Part shown: positions 21,839-33,024 of the stretch, in pieces
Numbering within the stretch: position 1 is the first letter of the stretch
Layout: each line of letters begins with the position of its first letter
Source: Buddleja alternifolia
Lineage: Eukaryota > Streptophyta > Magnoliopsida > Lamiales > Scrophulariaceae
Direction: 5' to 3'
Assembly: GCA_019426215.1 (NCBI GenBank)
Contig: CM033394.1
Coordinates: 39,306,423-39,370,422 of the forward strand
DNA: 64,000 nucleotides
Notes under the pieces: model-generated
Seen by the model: the letters and a program-made list of their open reading frames with translations, nothing else
What the model was told of the DNA's origin: nothing
The model's database searches: none
Made by a program: the position numbers and the translations under genes

Positions 21839-22080
21839 AAAAAAAAAAAAGGACCAAAAGCGCTCAAAGAACGAGAACTGTAGGACCAAATGTGCAAGTC
21901 AAGTAAACAAAGGGACCAACAATGCTCACCTACATATATTATGGGACCGAAAGTGCAATTTTGCCCATTATAATTTATCAATCGTTGCGAGACGTGAGCT
22001 GAGTCTCAAATAACATATAACATTTTTGACTCTTTTTTTCCCACACGAAGAGGTTTCTAAACAAGATTTACCATATTATA

Positions 22081-22460
22081 GGGACTAATAACAATAACCC
22101 ACCTGAATTTTGTATGTTTTTACACTTTTTTATCTAAACTATTTTTCGTTACACTTTTTTATCTCAACTCCACGGGTTTTATACTTTTATCTATTAGCAT
22201 ATTTCGGTGGAATATTCCATCAGAGTTTTAGCATATACGGCGGAGTTAGATAAAAAGGTATAAAAAAACACAAAATTTGGATAAAAAAGTGTTAAAAAAA
22301 ATTGTATTAACTCCACTTCGATGGAATATTCCGCCGGAATATGCTGACAGATAGAAAAGTGCAAAACTCGTGAAGTTGAAATAAAAAGTGTAACGACAAA
22401 TAGTTTAGATAAAAAAGTGTAAAAACACGCAAAGTTCAGATGGGTTATTGTTATTACCCC
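22081..22460. mobile_element. MITE with long inverted repeats (taataacaataaccca)
   Basis: The left arm and the reverse complement of the right arm match closely for well over 100 bp (both read taataacaataaccca, then tttttacacttttttatc). Inside is a second inverted pair around tggaatattcc. It could fold almost end to end. Flanks tattata and tattatt may be a 7-bp duplication. No coding capacity. Confidence 0.75.
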
Positions 22461-22565
22461 TATTATTGGGCCTTTTCTTTATGCACTTTTACCTTTTAGC
22501 CATTGTTGATGAACCACAAATTTTGTAACCTATAGTATACGAAAAAATTTAGGTTATGTTTTAAG

Positions 22566-22766
22566 CTATAAAGTACGGACACTCCAAAAAATCATCTCAT
22601 GCAGTGTCAAACACACGCTGTGTCCGTGTCCACCTGCTGAAAGAAAGAAAAAAATACACATGGGCAATTGTGCTTGAACCGTGTACATGTACTAATTTCT
22701 CTAAGAATTAGCGTATCCCGTATCAGTGTCGTGTCAGTATCCGTGTCCAGTGTCCGTGTATCATAA
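22566..22766. mobile_element. hAT-type MITE, 201 bp
   Basis: Ends ctataaagtacggacac and, inverted, ttatgatacacggacac. The 8-bp word gttttaag lies directly outside on both sides (22558-22565 and 22767-22774), a perfect duplication typical of hAT elements. The interior repeats gtgtccgtgt motifs. Confidence 0.75.
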
Positions 22767-22779
22767 GTTTTAAGGTATT

Positions 22780-23330
22780 TTCATTACACTTTTTACCATC
22801 ATTTTCTAAACCGTATGGGAAAATGAGTTTTTCTAATTTTCATGTGAAAATGTAGGCACGTTTTATTGTGTTTCTGAAAATGGTTGGAATTGATAATTTG
22901 ATGGTGTACGAAATGATTTAGTTAGTTAAAAGTAATTATTATGTTAATAATATATATAAAATAATAGAGAATATTATATTGACTAAATATATTTATGAGT
23001 AAGAATGATAAAAATTAACATAAAACAATACACTAAAAATACTCAAAATGGATTTTAAAATGTGCACAAGTCTATGGAGATTAATACTGTGTATTTTATT
23101 TCACTATGACACCACAATTGTTGCCAGAACTATGGATTTTTAGAAGAAGATGTGAGAGAAAGAAAAATATGAGTGTGATTTGGTAAAATGAAAGGTAGTT
23201 ATTGGAGAATGTGAAAAGAGAAAATAAAAATAAGTGTATTTTTAGTTGAGAATAATATAAAGTGTGTAATTTCATCTTCAAATAAATATGAAAATGGGGA
23301 TCTTAATACACAAACAAACAGAGCCTTAGG
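22780..23330. repeat. dispersed repeat, ends in caaacagagccttagg
   Basis: It shares order and wording with 60005-60660: a start around accatcattttctaaaccg / cgttattttcaaaaatat, a middle with gaaatgatt.agtta, and a tract gtattttatttc.. near 23090. The end caaacagagccttagg is the inverse of the gcctctgtttgg-type start seen in the fragment at 10741. Probably a non-autonomous DNA element. Confidence 0.5.
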
Positions 23331-23571
23331 TCTCTTATTTATGGTTACAAATTCAATTTCTTATTCTGCTATAATTACTTATCAATAATTATAACCATCA
23401 TTTCGCATAATCATCAGTCAAAATCATTTAATCCAACCATTATTTTTCTTCTTATTTCATAATTTACAATATTTAATTTATATTTTATAATTTCTTTACT
23501 CACATAATTATTATATATATAACCAACTTAATCATTTTACATACCATACATCAACATATCATTATTAATTT

Positions 23572-24374
23572 GAGACATTTTACAAAATGCCCCCTTTGAA
23601 CTATACATATTGTCACATATGCCCCCTAAACTTTAAAAGGTACCAAAATGGTCCTTCATGAAATTCTCTCATCCAAACACAACCTTATAATATTTAAGCA
23701 CTATATTGACTTCCCCAATGATTCCTTTTTTTTTTTAATGAATTTGTCAAATTTAAGCCTTCAAAATTGAAAAAATATTTAAATCATATAATGTGTTAAT
23801 TAACAAATTATGGAGAATTATTATTATTTAAATCTTATCAACTAACAAATTATTTAAATCTTGTTATTTGTAAATTTATAACTTACAAATTAACAAAGTC
23901 TTTAATTTAGATTAATAAAATTAACAAATTGTAAATTTAAACTTATAAGATTTGTATTTCTCAATTGTATCATACTCAATTAGTCAATTATAAGTTATTG
24001 AATTTTATCAATTAACACATCCTATTTAAATCTTGAATGAAATTTATAAGATTTGTAATTTCTTATAAATCTTATAAGTTCAATAAAAAAAAGGAATAAC
24101 CAAGTAAGTTCATTCATAAATTAACACATCTTATTTAAATCTTGAAAGAAGTTTATAATAATTGCAACTTCTTACAAATCTTATAAGTTCAATAAAAACA
24201 GAATTAACCAAGTAAGTTCATCTGGTGCTTTAATATTGTAAGGTTGTGTTTGGATGGAACATTTGACATAAGTCAAGAATTTTCACAAGGGACTATATAT
24301 TTTGGTACATTTTAAAGTTGAAGGGGTATATTCGACAGTATAAATAGTTTCGGGGGAACATTTTGTATTTAGCC
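23572..24374. mobile_element. MITE-like element with about 110-bp inverted repeats and internal tandem repeat
   Basis: The left arm (tacaaaatgccccctttgaa, then ccctaaactttaaaaggtacc) and the inverted right arm (tacaaaatgttcccccgaaa, then cttcaactttaaaatgtacc) match over about 110 bp. The interior holds a 109-bp unit repeated in tandem (starting attaacacat at 24011 and 24120). No transposase. Borders are approximate. Confidence 0.65.
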
Positions 24375-25140
24375 TTTTTATAAATTCCAATCATCATTTT
24401 CTAAAGACATATAACAAATACAACTCACATCACATTATTTTTACACAAATACCCATAGTACACATTTCCCAAAAAAATTCAAATTTTTAACCCAAAAACA
24501 TATACAAACAATCCCTTGATATCTAATTAAGGAGCCAATGTTAAAATAATTTTGCTCAAAGACAAAGGCTATCTTTGGTTATATTTTGGAATGGTATTTT
24601 AGTGAGAATTATTGATGAGAAATTTATACGGACACTTACATATTTGATTAGATTGTGTTTCATTTTATTTTGAGAGTCATTTTTTTTGGTTTTTTTTTAT
24701 AAGATAGTGTTTGGTTTTGTTTCCAAAAAGAACAAAAGTTATTATAGCAGTCAAATCATAAATTTTTTGTCTATTAATAATTAGTTAATAATTAAAAGTT
24801 AAGAGGGGGAGAGGTAAAAGTAAGGGACAACACCCGTGTTGTAGATTTTTAAATAAATAATCGTTGATTTTCTTGGACCAAAAAAATAACATATTTTTTT
24901 AATTAAAATTGCGTTAATCAAATATAATTGGGCCCCAATTTTGGACAAAAATTGGGTTCGAAAACACATGCAAACATAGCCTAAAATCTCGAATTCTCTT
25001 ACATATCAAATTGAAATGAAAGATTATTATCTCTAGGAGAAAAAGAAATTGAAATAAAATAAATAAATAAAATTTAGAAACGTGGATAAATTTGCAAGTG
25101 AAAATTGGGAATCAAGTAGGATCCAACACGCTAATACGCC
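24375..25140. other. AT-rich spacer, no gene seen
   Basis: Nothing coding was recognised. The last 100 bases may belong to the promoter of the following gene. Confidence 0.4.
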
Positions 25141-26580
25141 GCACACTGCACATATTTTCGGGTAGATTCCCCATATCTCACTCGCAGCGCTGGCATCAAA
25201 TTGGGACCAATGTTTTTTTGCCCTAATTTTTGGGCTAAATCCGATGCATTCATAATTCCACGTTTCTGCTCAAATTCGTGTTTCTCCGGTGGTAATTTTC
25301 TTTCTTTTTCTCCCTCTCTCGACAATGTTCACAACTAAAGTTTTCATATTTGTCTATTTGCTTCAGTTTCCTGAATCTTCTTTGGATTTTACTTTGATTT
25401 AAAATCTTTTCTTAATTCTTGTTGATATCTTGATGCCTAGTTTTTATTTTTATTTTAAAACAATATAAATATATTGTGAGAACTTGCGTGCTACTTCCGT
25501 AGTTTCTAGACTTTATGGACTATTCTGCTGTTGAATTTTGCGTGTTGGTGTCTTGAACATTTTTCGTGCATTTGGCGCAGTGTACAACAGGTATGAATTG
25601 TGATGCATGGTTGTGTTTATTTGATGGTTTTGTAATGTCCAGTCTTCGTATTTAAACTCATTACTCATTTGGGTTCAAGAGACTCTTGATTTATCTGCTG
25701 TAGCATGAGGTCTGGATCGCAGACAAAGCCAGGATTTGGAGTTCGGTCGGCTAATAGTACAAAAATAAAAGGGGGAAAACTTATTTTTCTTTTTTTTGGG
25801 AGGAGGGAGTGGGTGGGGGGGGGGGGGGGGACTGCAAATATCAAAAAAATTTATCCAGGACCTGAGCTCCCGAGAAGATCTACACAAATTGCTTACATGG
25901 GCCCTCCATATGTGTATCCATATGAAGGGTGTAAATCTCTCGGGAGTGGCCAAGTATCACCCCACCCCAAAACCCGGCTCAGTCTCAGATCCGGATGCCA
26001 TTGCGATTTTATTGAATTTGAAGTTGTCAGTTTGCTTTTTTAGCTCCTGGTTGTTTTTGGTGTGTCGAATATTGTTTAATCGTTTTTCATTCAGGAAATC
26101 CTTCATCTAATTAAAGAAAATTCTGAAAGATAAAAGGTTCTGTGTTGTTTCTCAAAAGAAAAACTTGGGTAAACCTAGCTAATTCATGATAATCTCAACA
26201 GGGTACGAGCAAGAGAATGGGATAACAGCGATAGTATGAGAAATTAAATTATTTGAAAACCTTTGAAGTGTCTGGTCATCTGATAGCTAGTAGTTCCGGT
26301 TAGCAACATGCCGTAAATATAACACTATTACTTAGTTAATGTTTAAATGTACAATTTGAAGCTCTGGTTGAACATTCTTATTTTTCTTTACATCTTCATT
26401 GTGATGTTTTAGCTTGTGTAGAGATAAGGAATTTTTTTATATCTTAAAGAATTTTATTGAATACGTCAATGAATTACAGTGACTCGGTAATTGGTGTAAC
26501 CTACTACTACATATTGACGAGGCCTAAATATTATTTCTGGCAATCAGTCCCAATTCGGGTGACTGATTGCCAAGTAGCAT
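25141..26580 (+). promoter_or_regulatory. probable promoter and 5' untranslated exon/intron of the CREST-like gene
   Basis: A candidate leader exon lies around 25190-25293 with a donor at gtaattttc (25294), and a good acceptor ends at 26546 (ttctggcaatcag). The ATG at 26581 follows 34 bases later. The putative intron includes a GAGTC-type dispersed repeat (about 25722-25830, with aaagccaggatttgg) and a 16-base G run at 25815-25830. Transcript data are needed to confirm the leader; the plus-strand frames here are not genes. Confidence 0.4.
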
Positions 26581-28530
26581 ATGACTCCCGAGGGTGCATT
26601 GAAGCCTAGTAAAGCCTTAAATGGAGTACATGGGGTTCATTTGCTGCCTCACTCACCATTTTCCTTCCAAGAGATAAAGCAACATGCGGATTTCAGTCAG
26701 TCAGCTTATGGAACTTCCAACATTGGAAGTAGCCAACAGTTGAAAGTGCAGTAAGACTAGATTTCATGTCGTTTGACATTTGACTTAATGTTTTCTCTCT
26801 TACAATTTATACCCTAAATTGTAAAGAGTATAGAACCATTGGGGGTTTAATTTATTCTGTCACTAACTGTAGTATGTTATTTATCAGGAAAGTCTGGCAG
26901 CAAAGGCCTGCTTGTCTGAAGCCTATCCATTGTAGTCTGAATGGTATTTCAGTCACAAAATCATATTGAATCTAAATGAAGTGTCTATCTATGATTTTTC
27001 TTTTTTTTTTTTTACTTTTTATGCCTTGTTCTGCTCTTGTGAATTATTTGCTTTCTTTTCAGGTGATAGAAGCATTGTAGAAACCGTTGTAAATGTAGTC
27101 ACTTCACTTCCTTTTATTGCCCTTGGAATCCAGGTCCCAAGGTAATACTTATATGTCCCATGGAAGATGCATTGCGAGTAAAAGCTTATACAAAAAATTG
27201 TTACTTCTAACAGCTAGCTTTAACTAATGCAGGAAAAATCTTAATTGCAAAATCTATGCTACTTCGTTGATTGGAGTTGGAGTTGCATCCAGTTTGTATC
27301 ATGCTTCTAGGGGTAAAGTGAGGAAGTATCTTAGATGGGCTGACTACACGATGATAGCCACCGCAACTGTAGTGAGTATAAATATTTAAGTATTCTAAAT
27401 GTTATGGGCTTCATTACCGGTCGAAATTCTTCATGACACCTGGAGCTATGCTTAGAGCTTAGAACCACAAATATTTTAAATAAAGCTCTTGTTTCTTTCA
27501 ATGTTTTTCACGAGGCAAATTGACAGGAATTAACAAAACATGGATAATTTTATGATGATGATCTGTGCATTTCCTGTTACTAGTATATTTTGCTGGTTCC
27601 AATTCAATTGATCTACTACAGGTTGATTAGAATTGTATCTCCATATCAATTTCATAATATTGATCATTGTTTCAGTGGCAAATTTTCATAATATAAGTAT
27701 TCAGGTCTATAGTTTGCTAATGGGAAAGGTATGATTCTCTTACTTAAATAAAGAGACCAACTTCTTCTATCTTCAGAGGCTATTTTTTTGCCAGCTCACT
27801 TTGCTAAAGCAATTTAATTCCTTTTGCAGTGCCTGTCAAGAGCACTCAGAAATGAGAATTCAAAGTTGCTGATGGCCACATCTGCTTTTTTTCTACCAAT
27901 ACAGCCTCTGATGGTGTCAGCAGTTCATACAGGATTAATGGAGGTAGCATCTGCATCTTCTAGTATCGGGATTTAGTTAATTATAGTTTAGATATATTTT
28001 TATCGTCATATTAACAGCATTGTGTCATCTTCTAATTATTATGGGAACCAAAATCAGCTTAAATATTTCTTGAAGATGGCATCTTATATCTGTTTGTGGT
28101 GTCAAGATGCTGATTGGAAATATCAATCGCATCATGAAATTAAGATGTTATTCATAACAATAGAACTTTTCTCCTAAATATATTTTCTACTTTCTTTGCT
28201 TTCTCGAATAATATATTATTTACTTAAGAGTTCGTACTAAATGTCAACAAAAAAAAAAAATTAGATTCAGTAGAATTTTGGTCTAAATGGACAAGTTCTT
28301 TGATAAGATTGATCGATCTCTGATAATATACCATTCAGGTTGCATTTGCAAAGAGAGCATTTCAAGATCCAGATCTGAGGACAGCCCATAATGTGCATAA
28401 GATGTCATCCGTATTAGGAGGTGCACTTTTTGTTGCTGATGATCTTTTTCCCGAAACACCATTTCTACATGCTGGTTGGCATCTTGCTGCTGCCGTTGGA
28501 GTTGGCACTTGCAACAAGCTCTTGGACTAG
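26581..28530 (+). CDS. CREST-superfamily-like multi-pass membrane protein, 249 aa
   Basis: Six coding exons: 26581-26750, 26888-26943, 27063-27141, 27233-27371, 27830-27943 and 28339-28530, all with GT-AG borders and consistent phase. The product has a soluble N-terminus (about 80 residues) followed by several hydrophobic segments (roughly 84-100, 111-124, 137-152, 160-180, 208-222, 228-245). Three motifs stand out: S121-x3-H125 (SSLYH), D139 (RWADYT) and H230-x3-H234 (HAGWH). A Ser/His pair, an Asp and a C-terminal HxxxH across membrane helices is the signature of the CREST group (alkaline ceramidase, PAQR receptors, Per1, TMEM8), which are thought to be zinc-dependent amide or lipid hydrolases. 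I recognise the sequence type as a conserved plant protein without an assigned name. The substrate is unknown; enzymatic activity is inference from the motif. Confidence 0.82.
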
Positions 28531-29845
28531 TAAGGAATTCCAAATTTACCCTCATTAATTTGCCGAAAATACCCGGATTTCCCGATAATTTTCCTGGGAA
28601 GGAATGTGCCGTATAGAAACATCATCGGGCCTTTCAATGGATCTACCCTTGAAAGGATTTGCATATTTGTCATATATACAAGATTGCTTATCGTCCTACT
28701 ATTTTGGGAGGATAGCGTATTTTGCTTAAGTTAATTGTGTAATCACTATTATACAATGCCAATCTATGTTACCTTTAGTAGAGAATGCTTAATTTTGCAA
28801 GAGGAAAATTGTGTTGTCTTTCCTTTTAGACAAGAAATATAATGCAGGTCCTCTGCTTCAAATGGTATTTCATTTCCTATTTCTTTTTTTATATACACAT
28901 CACATGTATAAATCTTTCCTTAAATATAAAAATAGTGTGGATTTTGTGTATACGAAATGGAATACGAGATGGAACATAAGCTTGGAATTAGAGTATTTGT
29001 TGTGCAACACATAAGGAAATACATTGCTTCAGGATATGTTGTGAGATTCATGAAGATCAAATGGCATAAATTATCCGGTAATTTTCTCGATATTATTATA
29101 GAATTCTTATCTTATGCTTACCTTGAATTATTTTTTCTGATCAATGGTTTTAAAGCTGCAACAATTACACATAAAAGAAGGGCATTTATTTTGTGTTGGT
29201 GTACACAGATTGAATACGGTTGTAAGTACATTAAACAAAATCGATACTTTTTCAGAAAATGCATTCGGGTGATGGTGCGAGGAATTTTTACATATAGATT
29301 GACTAGTACAACACATTGTGTGGTTATTACCGAATTAGTCACATGATAAGTCTAATTTATAATCGTATATATGATTGAACACTTTTTGAAGATCCTAATT
29401 ATCTTTGTTTAATTTGAGTATCTGGGATATACGATCGACTAGTTCAAGAACCAGTAAGTCAGTTCGGCATAAAATTCGAAAAATCCTTGATATGGAATTA
29501 AGGTCAACACATCTAGACTACATTTGGTTCTTAGATTCTCATGAGGAAAGGGAAAACAAGGGTTTTTTTTTTTAAACCAAAAAAAAAAGAATGATAGGTA
29601 TTTTGTGCTTTATTTTTTATTATTCTCGTTTTCTTTCTCTTTTCCCTCACCAAATTCCAAGAACCAAACTTAGCCCTCACAAATAAAAATAGAGGTAGTT
29701 GTCTTTCTTGATACAACGTATCAAATAATTGTGGGGTTAGTTTGAAAAATTCTTTTACAGATTAGGTGTTGAACACCAATTGAATCTTGGCGCATTAACA
29801 GCAACATGCACTATGTGATGACGTGGCACATAATTTGGACTCTTT
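28531..29845. other. 3' flank of the CREST-like gene and spacer
   Basis: The 3' untranslated region probably covers the first 300 bases. Overlapping frames at 28811-29346 on both strands lack domains and sit in AT-rich sequence. Part of it (about 28880-29000) resembles 33520-33640, so a decayed dispersed repeat is likely. Confidence 0.4.
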
Positions 29846-29853
29846 AATGTATC

Positions 29854-30302
29854 CAGTGGCAGATCTAGAATTTTTGTTCAGTGAGGGCACCAGAAATTTT
29901 ATCCGTGGGGGCGAGATTGTTGTGATATAGTTATACAATATGTTAAGGGGGTGCAGTACGGTATGTTATATTTATAGGGGAAAATATAATAAGAAATTTG
30001 GTTCAATTACAACTTTTTGACATAATTTATACTCTTATACCTCTTTTGTTATAGCCAGGGTTTTGGGTTTTGGGTTTTGGGTGGGCGAACTCAAAGTAAA
30101 TTTGTTAAAACGCGATATTTTTCGATTTTGAAGAGGACAAAATTCAAATATAAAAAAATTTGTTATTAAACAAATAATTTTTCAAAATTGAGGGGGGCAT
30201 TTAATAATTTGAGTTGGGGATTTAATGTAATTATAAATTAAAATTTAAAAATATTTATATATTAAAAAAAAAAATTCAGTGCCTAAGGTAGATCCGCCCC
30301 TG
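29854..30302. mobile_element. hAT-type MITE, 449 bp, ends cagtggcagatcta
   Basis: The left end cagtggcagatcta and inverted right end caggggcggatcta are terminal inverted repeats. The perfect 8-bp duplication aatgtatc flanks it (29846-29853 and 30303-30310). No coding capacity. A second copy lies in the opposite orientation at about 32503-33024. Confidence 0.85.
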
Positions 30303-30310
30303 AATGTATC

Positions 30311-30987
30311 CAACATATATCAAAATTTTCTACTCAATGCAATTGTGGAAATGTCACTATCTTGCATCATTTTGCCAAATATAATTGAATTGAACCGAAT
30401 AATTGATACAACTCTTCTTCACCTACTTATCTATCAGTTTTAAATATCATCAAAGACGGGGAACGGACTCTTAGAATTAACACCAATTACATTGTTATTG
30501 AATTTTATCAGTCTTGTCATTGGTGAAGGTAATACCCAGACCCAAAGAAAGTTAGCTTCGACCCCGATCCGACGACTCGAATTCTCATATCCAAATTTTC
30601 GCGTCCGAATTGGGTAAAGACCAGATTTATTTACTTTTTTACGCAAAAAAAAATTCTAAAGACATTCTTGGACTTTGGATTGAATCAAACCCAATATAAG
30701 TTCAAAAATTTACTTGTGTGTGTGGGAGAATGCACTTAAATTAAAAGGGATCTTCAATGTAAACATGTATAGAATTGAAGATAGCTTTAATTTTTAGTTG
30801 CTAGAATATAAATGAGATAAGGGCACTAGCCGATAAAAACATGAAGTTCACGCATGCACGAGTAGATAGAATTTACGAATAATGTTGTACCAAAAATAAT
30901 TCATCATAAATTACTTCAAAAAATATAATACTTTTCAGGTTATAATTAACATTGAAGATAAGAATAGTACTCTATATGGTTAGTAGT
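30311..30987. other. no gene seen
   Basis: AT-rich spacer without recognised features; the 68-codon minus frame at 30440-30646 has no domain. Confidence 0.4.
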
Positions 30988-30995
30988 TAGAATTA

Positions 30996-31664
30996 AGGGA
31001 AACTTGCATTTTTCTTCATGTAATAATAGAATGGTGGACTCTTGGTCATATAACTTCAATAATTACACATTTAATCCTAAATTGAAACACATATTTCAAT
31101 CTTAGTTCTTTTTTTCACACAACTAGTCTTTTTTGACACATTTAGTTATTTGTCCAATTCATTTCACACATTTAGTCCTACTCCGGTCAAATTGAAAAAA
31201 ACTTGGCCAAATTAATGGTCGGAACTTATCAGGTGCGTCTCACAATTAGTTTAACACACCCTTTTTCAGCTGAGGGGCTTTTTCTTGAGTTTAACAATTC
31301 AATTAGTTTCCCGTAAAAATTCAAGTCAATTTTGTAAACATTAGCAAATAATTTCAACTGGGTTTGTCTAATTTGGCTTTTTCTCATATAGACTATCATT
31401 AATTTACAAGATCTGATAATTAGCTGCAGATTCGGGGACAATATTAATTTTTTTCTGAAACTGCAGTTGGTGTTGTTCCGGTCATTAATTTGGCCGGAAA
31501 AATTTTAGTTTTTCAATTTGACTAGAGTAGGACTAATTGTGTGAAAACAAAGGACTAAAAGTGAAATGGATTTTTCAATTTCAGGATTAAATGTGTAATT
31601 ATTGAAGTTACAGGATCAAAGGTGCACCACCCTATAGTTACATGACGAAAAATGTAATTTTACC
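30996..31664. mobile_element. hAT-type MITE, 669 bp, ttttagtcc family
   Basis: The arms match when inverted over about 140 bp (left caataattacacatttaatc, the same in the inverted right arm). The outer ends agggaaacttgcattttt and ggtaaaattacatttttc pair. The 8-bp duplication tagaatta is perfect (30988-30995 and 31665-31672). The repeated phrases tagtcct / aggacta link it to the element split by the pararetrovirus at 13977-21966. Confidence 0.8.
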
Positions 31665-31969
31665 TAGAATTATTCATCATTTGCATTTATAAAGGAACAT
31701 AATAATGAAATATGGTTGCACGAGTGCGAATAAATGAACAACAGTGTATGTAATATATGTGAGGTGCCATAATTCTTCAATAATGCATCAAATCTGGTAT
31801 TTCATAATGTAGCATAGAATAGTCACTACGCGGCTAAGTAAAATCTGAGAGTAGTACAATAAAGGCTTAATATGAGGTTTCAAATCGAGTTCTTGGGCAG
31901 GCAAAGAACTCATAATTAAATTGTGATTATAATTCAGTAGTCATTACTATCATATGATGTTTCATTTTA

Positions 31970-32224
31970 GGGATAATTACACTCACATCCTCTCAATGAT
32001 AGGGTAATTACACAAATCTCCCCTCAAATTAATAATTATAAACACAACCTCTCAGGAGGTCTATTTGTAAGTTTACAAGGGGTGCAATTATAAGAATTGT
32101 TACACACACAGGCGGTGCAATTGTAAGAAATCAATAACATGAGGGGGAATGTTTGTAATTATCAATTAGTGAGGGGGTTTGTGTAATTACCCCATTATTA
32201 AGAGGGTGTGAGTGTGATTATCCC
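31970..32224. mobile_element. MITE, gggataattacac family, 255 bp
   Basis: The left end gggataattacactcaca and inverted right end gggataatcacactcaca match for about 50 bp with few differences. The interior has gtgcaattataag and gtgcaattgtaag blocks. This is the best-preserved copy of the family in the window. A flanking duplication is not clear (ttcat appears on both sides). Confidence 0.75.
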
Positions 32225-32455
32225 TTCATATATATCTCGCATTGTAGCTAATTAGTGCCAAAAAGAAACGGCACTAAGTATATATTTGCACTTGGCCGTG
32301 AATCATCTAAATACGGAGTGTACCTATAACATGAAATATAAAATAAAATATTAAATTATAATTATTGGAAATTCTATATAATTTTCTATCTAATACAGTG
32401 TTTTCTTTTATATATATTTTGCATTGATTATAGATGTATGCATGAAAATACAAAT

Positions 32456-32469
32456 CCCCCCCCCCCCCC
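32456..32469. repeat. 14-base poly-C tract
   Basis: An unbroken run of C shortly before the next MITE copy. Confidence 0.85.
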
Positions 32470-32502
32470 TCCCCATAATATGAACTTTTAGAACTGCTGT
32501 GA

Positions 32503-33024
32503 CAGGGGCAGACGGAAGTGTGTCACGTCGTCTCGTCCCCGCTGCATCAAAGAGTACCTATGCACTATGTTCCGATTCACTGATAAGGCAAGAGGGGCAG
32601 TGCCCCCACTGAAATTCTTGTTTGTTTTTTTTATATACAAAATTTTTAATTTTAATTTATTAATTGTATTAATGCCCCCACTCAAAATTATTAAGTGCCC
32701 CTCTCAATTTTGAAAGTATTAAATGCTCCCTCTTAATTTTGAAAAATTATTTTTTTACCTTACAAAATTTTTTATATTTGAATTTCGCCCCCCTCAAGAT
32801 CGAAAAATATCACGTTTTCTCTCTTTACTTTGAGTTCACCCCCCCAAAACCCAAAATTCTAACTATAACAAAAGAAGTATAAAAGTATAAATTATGTCAA
32901 AGTTGTAATTGAACCTAATTAGTTATTATATTTTCCCTCATAAATATAGTGTACCGTACCACGGGGGGCCCCTCGATAAAATTCCTAGTGCTTCCACTGA
33001 GCTCAGTTTCTAGATCAGCCACTA
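32503..33024. mobile_element. MITE, second copy of the cagtggcagatcta family, inverted
   Basis: Starts caggggcagacgg and ends agatcagccacta. The reverse complement follows the 29854-30302 copy block by block (for example gttcaattacaac and cataatttatactttta in both). A likely decayed duplication is gctgtga on the left and gctagtga on the right. It is about 70 bp longer than the other copy. Confidence 0.7.

Larger units (their letters stand above)
13977..21966. mobile_element. TIR element (ttttagtcc family) interrupted by a pararetrovirus
   Basis: The left end gggaaaattgcaattttag and the reverse complement of the right end gggcaaaattgcactttcgg are clear inverted repeats. Inside both arms (13977 to about 14107, and about 21839-21966) the phrase agtccc / gggacc recurs every 25-35 bases. 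The arms together are about 260 bp, the size of a MITE. The 7.7 kb between them is viral. A relative with an 8-bp duplication is at 30996-31664. An 8-bp duplication suggests a hAT-type element. Confidence 0.7.

Noticed and set aside
25705..26110. Glycine-rich plus-strand frames
   Set aside because: Produced by a G run and a dispersed repeat within the likely 5' intron of the CREST-like gene.
28811..29346. Frames of up to 129 codons on both strands
   Set aside because: AT-rich sequence shared in part with 33520-33640; no domain and no splice context.
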